Origin: JBHIDJ01 sp046760105
GTDB lineage: Bacteria > Pseudomonadota > Gammaproteobacteria > Acidiferrobacterales > SPGG2
Reading direction: 5' to 3'
NCBI GenBank assembly: GCA_046760105.1
Contig: JBHIDJ010000091.1
Location: 1-12,548 of the forward strand
DNA length: 12,548 nt
Shown here: positions 1-5,681 of the stretch, one piece after another
Layout of the letters: each line of letters starts with the position of its first letter
Numbering within the stretch: position 1 is the stretch's first letter
The notes under the pieces: model-generated
The model's input: the letters and a program-made list of their open reading frames with translations, nothing else
Databases searched by the model: none
Told to the model about the DNA's origin: nothing
Position numbers and translations under genes: made by a program

Positions 1-2
1 TC

Positions 3-2372
3 TTGATCGATCGTATCAATGATATGAACAACAACTGGTTCTGCGAAAACATTCGTGCGACCAACCCATGCATCACTGGCGACACCTGGATCCACACGGC
101 CGAGGGGCCCTACCAAGTTCGCGATCTCGTTGGCCGGTCCTTCCGGGCCCGTGTGAACGGTGCGGATTATGTCAGCGGCCCCGACGGTTTCTTTCACACT
201 GGAACCAAACCGGTGGTGCGACTCCGCACTGCAGAGGGGTACGGCCTGCGACTCACCTCCGATCATCGAGTGCGTCGCGTAACGCGTTTCACCCGGTACT
301 CGATTGAAACCGAGTGGTGCCCGACTGGCGAGCTACGACCGGGTGATCGGGTATTACTCAATGACCATCGCTCCAGCGCCGTATGGCCCGGTCAATTTAC
401 ACGCGAGGAAGGTTATCTGCTTGGCCTGTTAGTCGGCGATGGCACGCTGAAGGCTGATAAGGCGGTGCTATCGGTTTGGACACCAGCGATCGCCGCAAAC
501 AGCGGGAATCGTGAGCTACCCGTCGGAGTACACGGTGTCATGGAGGAAGCGCTCCAAGCCGCTAAGACCTTACCGCACCGTGCCGACTTTCTTGGCTGGC
601 AGTCCTTGCCCAGCCGCAGCGAGCACCGGCTCTCACTGGGCGCGCTGCGATCGCTAGCTGCGCGAGTCGGCATGCGCCCGGGCCACAAGGCCATTACCCC
701 TGCTATCGAACGGGGGTCCAGCGAGTTCTACCGTGGCTTTCTGCGTGGCCTGTTTGATGCTGACGGTTCCGTGCAAGGAACGCAATCAAAAGGGATAAGT
801 GTCCGACTAGCACAGTCCGATCTGCTCCGGCTTGAGGCCGTGCAGCGGATGCTGCTCCGACTCGGCATCGTATCGGTGATCTACAAGAATCGGCGGCGCG
901 CGGGTCTGACGCGGCTGCCTGATGGCCGCGGTGGTCATACCGAATACGCCATCAGGCCACAGCACGAGCTCGTTATCAGTGAGGAAAACCTGCCGCGCTT
1001 CCGTGATCTCATCGACTTCGCCGAGAGCACAAAGGCCGCGCGCCTGCGGCAGGCACTGGGCGCCTACCGGCGTTCACTCAACCGCGAGCGTTTCACCGCC
1101 CGTGTTATCGGTATCACAGCCGATGGCGTCGAGGATGTCTACGACGCACAGGTACCCGGTGTAAATGCCTTCGATGCCGACGGGCTCCATGCACACAATT
1201 GTGGGGAACAACCATTGCCCCAATACGGTTCTTGTTTGCTCGGGTCGGTTAATCTGACTAAGTTCGTAGAGCACCCGTTCACCGATGAGGCACGTTTCAA
1301 CTGGGAGCGCTACCGCGAAGTGGTCTCGATCTTTACACGCATGCTGGACAACGTGGTGGAGATCAATGGTCTGCCGTTGCAACAACAGCGGCATGAGATC
1401 GCCTACAAGCGACGCCATGGCATGGGCTTCCTGGGTCTGGGTTCGACGCTCACCATGCTCAGGATGAAATACGGCGAGCCCGATTCACTGGCGTTCACTG
1501 AACGCGTCACCCGCGAAATGGCTGAGGTCGGCTGGCAGACCGGCATTGAACTCGCCGAGGAAAAAGGACCGGCGCCCATTATGGTGGATGAGTTCACAGT
1601 CACGGAGGAAATGTTGGCGCGCCGTCCGGAGATGCGCGATGATGGGTTTAAAGCGGGTGACACGGTCCCGGGCAAGGTGCTGCTGGCACGTTACAGCCAT
1701 TACATGCAACAGCTCGACCCCGGACTCACCGCGTGCATCGCGGAAACCGGAGCGCGTTTTACCCATCACACCTCCATCGCGCCCGCCGGTACGATCAGTC
1801 TGTCGCTCGGCAATAATGCGAGCAACGGGATCGAGCCCTCGTTTGCTCACCAATACAGCCGCAACGTCATTCGGGAAGGTCGAAAGACTAAGGAAAAGGT
1901 GGAGGTCTTTTCCTATGAGCTGCTGGCCTACCGTGCGCTGGTTAATCCAGAGGCCACACCCTATTCCGACGATGGCGAGAACTCGCTCCCGGGCTATTTC
2001 GTCACCGCCGACGATATCACGCCGCGCGAGCACGTCGACATCCAGGCAGCGGCTCAGAAGTGGGTGGATTCGTCGATTTCCAAGACTGCTAACGTCCCCA
2101 CTGACTTCCCGTTTGAGGAGTTCAAGAACGTCTATCTGTATGCCTACGAACGCGGGCTCAAGGGCTGCACCACGTTTCGCTTCAATCCAGAGGCCTTCCA
2201 GGGAGTGTTGGTAAAGGACAAAGACCTGGAAAATACCACCTATCGTTTTCAGCTAGACGATGGTGAAGTCATCGAGGCCAAAGGCAACGAAGAGGTCGAA
2301 TACGACGGCGAGACCCATACCGCTGCCAACCTCTTTGACGCTCTGAAGGAGGGTTATTACGGCAAATTTTGA
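3..2372 (+). CDS. nrdJa: Class II (B12-dependent) ribonucleotide reductase, large split subunit NrdJa, 5'-truncated, intein-containing
   Basis: Reduces ribonucleotides to deoxyribonucleotides with adenosylcobalamin as radical source, in the cytoplasm. The frame is open from the left edge. The TTG at 3 is an internal codon, since the residues before the intein are mid-barrel family sequence, so the N-terminal half lies outside the window. Numbering from codon 3, the active-site loop NPCGE is cut by an intein (residues 23-399). After splicing it gives N21-P22-C400-G401-E402, matching the catalytic Asn, thiyl-radical Cys and Glu of the family, with the partner redox Cys at C411 (motif SCLLGSVNL). 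Further on are the family motifs HGMGFLGLG, IAPAGTISL and NGIEPSFA. The protein ends without the cysteine-rich redox tail, which is encoded separately by the next gene. That is the NrdJa/NrdJb split known from Pseudomonas aeruginosa. Identification is firm; only the 5' end is missing. Confidence 0.95.
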   Translation: MIDRINDMNNNWFCENIRATNPCITGDTWIHTAEGPYQVRDLVGRSFRARVNGADYVSGPDGFFHTGTKPVVRLRTAEGYGLRLTSDHRVRRVTRFTRYSIETEWCPTGELRPGDRVLLNDHRSSAVWPGQFTREEGYLLGLLVGDGTLKADKAVLSVWTPAIAANSGNRELPVGVHGVMEEALQAAKTLPHRADFLGWQSLPSRSEHRLSLGALRSLAARVGMRPGHKAITPAIERGSSEFYRGFLRGLFDADGSVQGTQSKGISVRLAQSDLLRLEAVQRMLLRLGIVSVIYKNRRRAGLTRLPDGRGGHTEYAIRPQHELVISEENLPRFRDLIDFAESTKAARLRQALGAYRRSLNRERFTARVIGITADGVEDVYDAQVPGVNAFDADGLHAHNCGEQPLPQYGSCLLGSVNLTKFVEHPFTDEARFNWERYREVVSIFTRMLDNVVEINGLPLQQQRHEIAYKRRHGMGFLGLGSTLTMLRMKYGEPDSLAFTERVTREMAEVGWQTGIELAEEKGPAPIMVDEFTVTEEMLARRPEMRDDGFKAGDTVPGKVLLARYSHYMQQLDPGLTACIAETGARFTHHTSIAPAGTISLSLGNNASNGIEPSFAHQYSRNVIREGRKTKEKVEVFSYELLAYRALVNPEATPYSDDGENSLPGYFVTADDITPREHVDIQAAAQKWVDSSISKTANVPTDFPFEEFKNVYLYAYERGLKGCTTFRFNPEAFQGVLVKDKDLENTTYRFQLDDGEVIEAKGNEEVEYDGETHTAANLFDALKEGYYGKF
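69..1199 (+). other. Intein with LAGLIDADG homing endonuclease inside NrdJa
   Basis: In-frame protein-splicing element of 377 residues. It starts with Cys (CITGDTWI, block A). Block B has T63 and H66 in intein numbering (LTSDHRV). Two dodecapeptide motifs, LLGLLVGDG and LRGLFDADG (about intein residues 117-125 and 225-233), both keep the metal-binding Asp, so the homing endonuclease looks intact. Block F contains VYDAQVPG, and block G ends His-Asn before the +1 extein Cys. All four splicing residues (Cys1, block-B His, penultimate His, terminal Asn) are present, so splicing should be active. Boundaries come from joining the flanks into the conserved NPCGEQPLP motif, which restores it exactly. 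The +1 Cys is also the enzyme's catalytic radical cysteine. I see no stop codon or frameshift in the element. Confidence 0.95.
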
Positions 2373-2393
2373 CCAAAGACGGGTAGAGAAACC

Positions 2394-2399
2394 AGGAGG
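2394..2399 (+). promoter_or_regulatory. Strong ribosome binding site of nrdJb
   Basis: AGGAGG lies 8 bases before the ATG at 2408. It fixes the start of nrdJb and shows that the second fragment is translated independently, not by readthrough from nrdJa. Confidence 0.85.
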
Positions 2400-2407
2400 A
2401 GAACACC

Positions 2408-3082
2408 ATGGCGATCAAAATCGATAAGAAAATCACCGGATATGATGTCCAAAAGGACGAAAACAGCAATCCGGTCGAAAGCAATGTCATCCAGATGCAC
2501 GAGAAGCTGCAGCGGCCGGAGATGCTGCTCGGCAGTACCTACAAGATAAAAACGCCGCTGACGGAACACGCGCTCTACGTGACGATCAACGACATCGTGC
2601 TGAATCCTGGGACCGAGCACGAAAAGCGGCGACCATTCGAGATCTTCATCAATTCCAAGAGCATGGATCATTTTCAGTGGATCGTCGCGCTCACACGTAT
2701 CATTTCAGCCGTTTTTCGCAAGGGCGGTGATGTCACATTCCTCGTCGAGGAGCTTCATAGCGTGTTCGACCCGCGCGGAGGGTACTTCAAGAAAGGCAAA
2801 TATACGCCGTCACTGGTGGCCGAAATCGGCGACGTGATCGAGCGCCATCTGAAGACTATCGGCCTGATCGCGAATGAGGAACCGGACGAGCACCGCGATC
2901 GATACCTAGAGGAAAAGCGTGCAGAATTTCAAGCAGGAGACCGCCACCCTCACTCGAACGACAACTCGGCAACCGGTTTTCCGCCGGAGGCACAACTGTG
3001 CCCTAAGTGTCTAACGAAAGCGGTGATGAAAATGGATGGATGCATGACCTGTCTTAACTGCGGTGACTCGAAGTGCGGATGA
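2408..3082 (+). CDS. nrdJb: Class II ribonucleotide reductase small split subunit NrdJb
   Basis: C-terminal part of the B12-dependent reductase as a separate 224-residue protein. It begins MAIKIDKKITGY, has the family stretch around residues 40-150 (KTPLTEHALYVTIND, HFQWIVALTRIISAVFRKGGD, FDPRGGY), then a poorly conserved linker (about 155-195). It ends in a cysteine cluster: C198-x2-C201, C212-x2-C215-x2-C218 and C223. Such C-terminal cysteines in class II enzymes re-reduce the active-site disulfide and pass electrons from thioredoxin; some may bind zinc. The gene starts 35 bases after nrdJa ends, on the same strand, so the two are almost certainly co-transcribed. In P. aeruginosa the homologous NrdJb is needed together with NrdJa for turnover. 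The start is set by the AGGAGG site 8 bases upstream. Confidence 0.92.
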   Translation: MAIKIDKKITGYDVQKDENSNPVESNVIQMHEKLQRPEMLLGSTYKIKTPLTEHALYVTINDIVLNPGTEHEKRRPFEIFINSKSMDHFQWIVALTRIISAVFRKGGDVTFLVEELHSVFDPRGGYFKKGKYTPSLVAEIGDVIERHLKTIGLIANEEPDEHRDRYLEEKRAEFQAGDRHPHSNDNSATGFPPEAQLCPKCLTKAVMKMDGCMTCLNCGDSKCG

Positions 3083-3101
3083 GCATCGGCCGACGGATCA
3101 C

Positions 3102-3133
3102 TTTCTTCCTGACGTCGCCAACGATGGAAGAAA
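3102..3133 (+). terminator. Hairpin after nrdJb, possible terminator
   Basis: TTTCTTCC (3102-3109) pairs perfectly with GGAAGAAA (3126-3133) around a 16-base loop, about 20 bases after the nrdJb stop. It is followed by A-rich sequence instead of a T-run, so intrinsic termination on this strand is doubtful. It may only protect the 3' end. Confidence 0.3.
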
Positions 3134-3160
3134 AAATTTGAAAAAAATGTTTGCAATTTT

Positions 3161-3177
3161 TGTAAATGGTATTTACA
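3161..3177. promoter_or_regulatory. Perfect palindrome, candidate operator
   Basis: TGTAAAT-GGT-ATTTACA is a perfect 7-bp inverted repeat with a 3-base centre. It lies in an A+T-rich block (about 3130-3185) and ends 8 bases before the -35 box of the promoter at 3186. The position fits an activator or repressor site. The half-sites recall the TyrR/PhhR box (TGTAAA-N6-TTTACA), but the spacing here is N5, so I do not assign a regulator. Confidence 0.5.
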
Positions 3178-3185
3178 TTTATGTC

Positions 3186-3213
3186 TTGACACGTTATGAA
3201 TGTGTGCTAGACA
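3186..3213 (+). promoter_or_regulatory. Sigma-70-type promoter of the intergenic transcript
   Basis: A perfect -35 box TTGACA (3186-3191) is followed by a 16-base spacer and a weak -10 box TAGACA (3208-3213). The -10 is preceded by TGC, an extended -10 element. The upstream A/T tracts (3131-3180) could act as an UP element. A start near 3220 is expected. No large gene follows directly, so it should drive a short transcript ending at the terminator near 3475. Confidence 0.6.
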
Positions 3214-3233
3214 AGGCTTGAGAGTCGTTTAAC

Positions 3234-3365
3234 ATGGTTGTGAGCGTGATATCAATGGTGCAGGTGTTGGAGATCGAAGCGAACCAGTGTATTCGCAGCA
3301 ACCAACTCAAGGGCAAGGTAAGCGACAGTTTTGGATCGATCGCGGATTTCGAGAACAATAGGTAA
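3234..3365 (+). CDS. Possible 43-residue small protein, unknown function
   Basis: ATG at 3234 opens a 43-codon frame (start MVVSVISMVQVLEIEANQ, end SIADFENNR) closed by three consecutive in-frame TAA codons (3363-3371). It is preceded by only a weak purine stretch (GAGAG, about 10 bases upstream). The peptide has no signal peptide, membrane helix or family motif that I recognise. The promoter about 20-50 bases upstream and the terminator about 100 bases downstream make it the only sizeable plus-strand ORF of its transcript that starts near the 5' end. It could equally be chance within an sRNA. Confidence 0.3.
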   Translation: MVVSVISMVQVLEIEANQCIRSNQLKGKVSDSFGSIADFENNR

Positions 3366-3447
3366 TAATAAAAAGCATCGGTACGAAACGGCCGTCGGGG
3401 AAGCAGTCTCCCAGTCCGCCGGTATGTTCGCGTCCGTGACAGGTCAT

Positions 3448-3479
3448 GAAAAGACAGCCAATGGCTGTCTTTTCTTTTT
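3448..3479 (+). terminator. Strong rho-independent terminator
   Basis: A perfect 12-bp stem, GAAAAGACAGCC (3448-3459) with GGCTGTCTTTTC (3463-3474), has a 3-base AAT loop and is followed at once by TTTTT. This is the clearest terminator in the window and closes the intergenic transcript. Confidence 0.9.
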
Positions 3480-3495
3480 GCAAGTGCACTACCCC

Positions 3496-3509
3496 GGGGC
3501 GTTTGCCCC
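3496..3509 (+). other. Small GC hairpin upstream of the lysine-rich peptide gene
   Basis: GGGGC-GTTT-GCCCC forms a short, stable stem-loop 16 bases after the preceding terminator and 43 bases before the ATG of the lysine-rich ORF. It could stabilise or regulate the leader of that gene. No promoter of good quality is visible between the terminator and this ORF. Confidence 0.3.
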
Positions 3510-3540
3510 TAATTTGAGCTAAGCCTCTAACCACAACCCA

Positions 3541-3546
3541 AAGGAG
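3541..3546 (+). promoter_or_regulatory. Shine-Dalgarno of the lysine-rich microprotein
   Basis: AAGGAG with a 6-base spacer to the ATG at 3553. This near-ideal site is the main reason to accept the very short downstream ORF as a gene. Confidence 0.75.
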
Positions 3547-3552
3547 TACGTC

Positions 3553-3630
3553 ATGGCAAAGCGAAGAAAAGCCGCGAAGAAGACCACGAAGAAGAAAGCT
3601 AAGAAAAAAGCAGCAAAGAAGAAGAAGTAA
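3553..3630 (+). CDS. 25-residue lysine-rich, histone-tail-like microprotein
   Basis: A 25-codon ORF beginning MAKRRKAAKKTTKKK and ending AAKKKK. By my count, 15 of 25 residues are Lys and 2 are Arg; the rest are Ala, Thr and Met. It is too short for a fold and should be an unstructured polycation. Composition matches the lysine/alanine-rich tails of bacterial histone H1-like proteins (Hc1, AlgP type), so nucleic acid binding is the natural guess, but no globular domain is present. An ideal AAGGAG lies 6 bases upstream, and a hairpin starts right after the stop. Both AAG and AAA lysine codons are used, so this is not a simple homopolymer tract. It sits alone between nrdJb and the convergent murU. 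Function is inferred from composition only. Confidence 0.65.
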   Translation: MAKRRKAAKKTTKKKAKKKAAKKKK

Positions 3631-3669
3631 CTCGGTTAGCGGGGGGTTCCGAAGCCTAGCGCTGCCGAG
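3631..3669 (+). terminator. Hairpin directly after the lysine-rich ORF
   Basis: CTCGG-TT-AGCG (3631-3641) pairs with CGCT-G-CCGAG (3660-3669), a 9-bp stem with a small internal mismatch. It begins on the base after the stop codon. There is no T-run, so it may protect the mRNA 3' end instead of terminating. Confidence 0.35.
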
Positions 3670-3706
3670 CCCGAACGGGGCGGCGGCAATACCGGTAAGG
3701 AGCCTA

Positions 3707-3820
3707 ATGGCCCGCGACCGTGGAAGTACTAAGCCGGTAGCGTGTGTCGTCAGTATCGAGGCACATTGCTACCGGCTTTCATATGTGCAGGGCGCAGATC
3801 AATCAGTGCGTGGTCCCTAG
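3707..3820 (+). CDS. Doubtful 37-residue ORF with a ribosome binding site
   Basis: ATG at 3707 follows AAGGAG (3697-3702) with a 4-base spacer and opens 37 codons (start MARDRGSTKPVACVV, end QSVRGP). No motif is recognised. The reading frame runs through the 3731-3778 hairpin, which argues against coding use. It is listed because the Shine-Dalgarno is good; the ORF may well be chance. Confidence 0.15.
   Translation: MARDRGSTKPVACVVSIEAHCYRLSYVQGADQSVRGP
3731..3778. terminator. Long hairpin between convergent units, possible terminator
   Basis: AAGCCGGTAGC (3731-3741) and GCTACCGGCTT (3768-3778) form a perfect 11-bp stem. It extends inward through GTGTGTC against GGCACAT with a bulge. Only three T residues follow on the plus strand. 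It separates the rightward small genes from the leftward amgK-murU unit and could stop transcription entering from the left. Confidence 0.45.
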
Positions 3821-3906
3821 CGCTCTTCCCTGAATTCTGCCATCTGACATCACAGACCACACCGCTTACCCCGTTTTCGCGCCTTGCCAGCAACGTTTTC
3901 CTGGCA
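3779..3906. other. Intergenic region downstream of murU
   Basis: Holds no supported gene. A 6-bp inverted repeat (TGCCAG 3885-3890, CTGGCA 3901-3906) abuts the murU stop but has no T-run in either direction. Confidence 0.4.
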
Positions 3907-4572
3907 TCATACCTGCAAAAGCCGCTCATCGAGCTCACGTCGCCGCTCGTCGGTGCCAACGTCAACCCACCCACCGGAGTAATACTCGCCGCTGACAAGG
4001 CCCGTGTGCATGGCACGCTTCAGCAGCGGCACCAGGCGGAATTTTCCGGGCCGACAATCTTGAAACAACGCACGCGCGTAAACGCCGATGCCACTGAAGG
4101 TCAACTTCGGGCTACCCTCGGCTGACACACGCGTGTCCTGCAAGGCAAAATCACCGACAACATGGTGTGGCGGGTTGTCAACTAAAACCAGATGGGCGAC
4201 GCCGGAAAGGCGGCGGGGCAGATGTGCAAAAGGATAATCTGTCCAAACATCCCCGTTGATCACCACAAACGGATCGCCGTCCAACAGCGGTAACGCATTG
4301 TAAATGCCACCGCCCGCCTCCAGTGCCCCGCTGGTTTCAGGTGAGTAGCGGATGTTGACACCGAGATTGCCCCCGTCACCCAGCCGCTCGACGATCCGCT
4401 CGCCCAAGTGCGCGTAGTTGATCACGATGTCACACAGGCCCGCCTCGGCGAGCGCCCGGATTAGGTGGACGATGACTGGACTTCCACCGACCTCGATGAG
4501 CGGTTTCGGTGTCTCATCGGTCAACGGGCGCATACGCTCGCCGCGACCCGCGGCTAAGATCATAGCCTTCAT
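3907..4572 (-). CDS. murU: N-acetylmuramate alpha-1-phosphate uridylyltransferase MurU
   Basis: Transfers UMP from UTP to MurNAc-1-phosphate, giving UDP-MurNAc. This is a step of the cytoplasmic peptidoglycan-recycling route that bypasses de novo synthesis and hence fosfomycin. The 221-residue length fits the family. Visible are the nucleotidyltransferase signature LAAGRGERMRPLT (residues 6-18) with PKPL (22-25), the motif ETSGALEAGGGI (79-90), the metal-binding VINGDV with D108, and a C-terminal GGWVDVGT that supplies the second metal Asp. The ATG overlaps the stop of amgK by 4 bases (ATGA), so translation is coupled and the two proteins act in successive steps. A purine-rich GAGAGAG precedes the start. 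General sugar-nucleotidyltransferases look similar; the amgK neighbour decides the assignment. Confidence 0.92.
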   Translation of the reverse strand: MKAMILAAGRGERMRPLTDETPKPLIEVGGSPVIVHLIRALAEAGLCDIVINYAHLGERIVERLGDGGNLGVNIRYSPETSGALEAGGGIYNALPLLDGDPFVVINGDVWTDYPFAHLPRRLSGVAHLVLVDNPPHHVVGDFALQDTRVSAEGSPKLTFSGIGVYARALFQDCRPGKFRLVPLLKRAMHTGLVSGEYYSGGWVDVGTDERRRELDERLLQV

Positions 4573-5576
4573 GCTCTCTCTTCATCGCCGGTGGCCTCCG
4601 GCAATTTTAGTTCACACAATAACTGGTAGAGGGGCTGCAGCGCCGCGCAGCGTGCACTGACGTCTAGCACATAGCCGAGCGTGCGCGGAATATCGCCGAG
4701 ATAACCTGGCTTGCCGTCGCGATGCTTGAGGCGGGCAAAGATGCCAACGGCCTTCAAATGGCGCTGAACCCCCATCAGGTCGAACCAGTGCAGAAACTGC
4801 TCACCGCCTTCACACACCGGCAGCCCTGACTGTAATGCCAGGGTGTGATAGCCCCTGACCCAACCTTCCACGCGCGTGCGCGGCCACGTGATATAGCAGT
4901 CACGCAATAACGACACCAGGTCGTAGGTGACGGGGCCGCGTACCGCATCCTGGAAATCCAGAATGCCTGGGTTATTCTGCTCCGTGACCATGAGGTTGCG
5001 GGAATGGTAATCGCGATGCACCCACACCTTGGGTTGCGCGAGCGCTAAACGGGTGAGTTGCTCAAATGTCCCATCGAGCACTTTGTTCTGATGCGGCGCT
5101 AGGCGTACTCCGAGATGTCGACCGAGGTACCATTCACGGAATAGCTCCATTTCCGTCATCAGCAGTTGTTCATCGTAGTCCGCCAGAAAACCGCTGTCGC
5201 TGTAGATTCCGGCCTGTAGCACAACCAGCGCCGCGCGTGCATCACCATAGAGATGTTCGGCCGTGTCATCGTTCAACTGCGACAGATAAAGCCGCTCACC
5301 AAGATCGGTAAGAAGAAAAAATCCCCGATCCACGTTCTGCGCCAGCACTTTCGGTACGTTAAGGCCAAGCTCAGCTAAGCGCGTCGCCAACAGCGTGTAG
5401 CGCTGTGGATCGTACTTGTCGACTGGCGCATCCATGGCGATGTAGGTCTGGGCGCCGACAACTATGCGAAAATAACGCCGAAAACTCGCGTCTGTCGATG
5501 CTAGTCGCAGATCATGCACAGATATGCCCAAGACCGTATCGATCCAGGACCGTAGTGCCTGCAGCCGTTTGTCCAA
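4569..5576 (-). CDS. amgK: Anomeric MurNAc/GlcNAc kinase AmgK
   Basis: Phosphorylates N-acetylmuramate (and GlcNAc) at the anomeric carbon with ATP, providing the substrate of MurU. It has 335 residues and the aminoglycoside-phosphotransferase-like kinase fold. N-lobe motif STDASFRRYFRI (about 27-38) is typical of the family. The catalytic loop is HRDYHSRN (H187-R188-D189 to N194), followed by the metal-binding LDFQDA (D207). The start is TTG at 5576: an in-frame stop lies two codons upstream and the next in-frame ATG is only at codon 48, after conserved sequence. A GGGATATAG stretch before it is a modest ribosome binding site. It is divergent from lptD and separated from it by 105 bases, the gene order known from Pseudomonas. 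Confidence 0.92.
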   Translation of the reverse strand: MDKRLQALRSWIDTVLGISVHDLRLASTDASFRRYFRIVVGAQTYIAMDAPVDKYDPQRYTLLATRLAELGLNVPKVLAQNVDRGFFLLTDLGERLYLSQLNDDTAEHLYGDARAALVVLQAGIYSDSGFLADYDEQLLMTEMELFREWYLGRHLGVRLAPHQNKVLDGTFEQLTRLALAQPKVWVHRDYHSRNLMVTEQNNPGILDFQDAVRGPVTYDLVSLLRDCYITWPRTRVEGWVRGYHTLALQSGLPVCEGGEQFLHWFDLMGVQRHLKAVGIFARLKHRDGKPGYLGDIPRTLGYVLDVSARCAALQPLYQLLCELKLPEATGDEERA

Positions 5577-5681
5577 TCGCTATATCCCAGTATAGGTGGC
5601 GCCGCTTTCGACACCCCCGCTGCTTGAAGGCGTGCCGATTCTGTGCAATTTTATGGGTTACACAAGTAACAATGTAAACCG
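5577..5681. promoter_or_regulatory. Divergent amgK / lptD promoter region
   Basis: This 105-base gap must hold promoters in both directions. Leftward, a good -10 box TATACT (complement of 5589-5594) lies close to the amgK TTG, without a clear -35. Rightward, TTGAAG (5624-5629) could be a -35 for lptD, with a poor A/T-rich -10 near 5647-5652. I see no clear sigma-E type site. Confidence 0.35.

Larger units (their letters stand above)
3220..3479 (+). ncRNA. Candidate ~260-nt independent transcript (sRNA or microprotein mRNA)
   Basis: Bounded by the promoter at 3186-3213 and the strong intrinsic terminator ending near 3479. Inside are a small hairpin (GCGAA 3279-3283 with TTCGC 3292-3296) and a more complex stem region at about 3388-3423. 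There, ACGGC pairs with GCCGGT (one bulge) outside GGGA/TCCC. I recognise no known RNA family: it lacks the cobalamin-riboswitch B12 box and is not tmRNA or RNase P. The limits are inferred from the signals only. A 43-codon ORF (3234-3365) lies inside, so it may be coding. Confidence 0.4.

Noticed and set aside
1485..2033. 182-codon minus-strand ORF inside nrdJa
   Set aside because: It lies opposite well-conserved reductase sequence and has no family motifs; a shadow of the high-GC coding strand.
2373..3160. NrdR boxes controlling the reductase
   Set aside because: No tandem NrdR-type 16-bp palindromes are visible here, and the true promoter of nrdJa lies left of the window.
3360..3450. Cobalamin riboswitch near the B12-dependent reductase
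   Set aside because: The stem region at 3388-3423 lacks the B12 box and the other conserved cobalamin-riboswitch elements, and it lies downstream of nrdJb, not upstream of a B12 gene.
3331..3522. 63-codon ORF over the terminator (3331-3522)
   Set aside because: It reads straight through the strong terminator stem and has no ribosome binding site.
3742..4125. 127-codon plus-strand ORF over the end of murU
   Set aside because: Mostly antisense to murU, starts inside the 3731-3778 hairpin, no ribosome binding site, no recognisable protein features.
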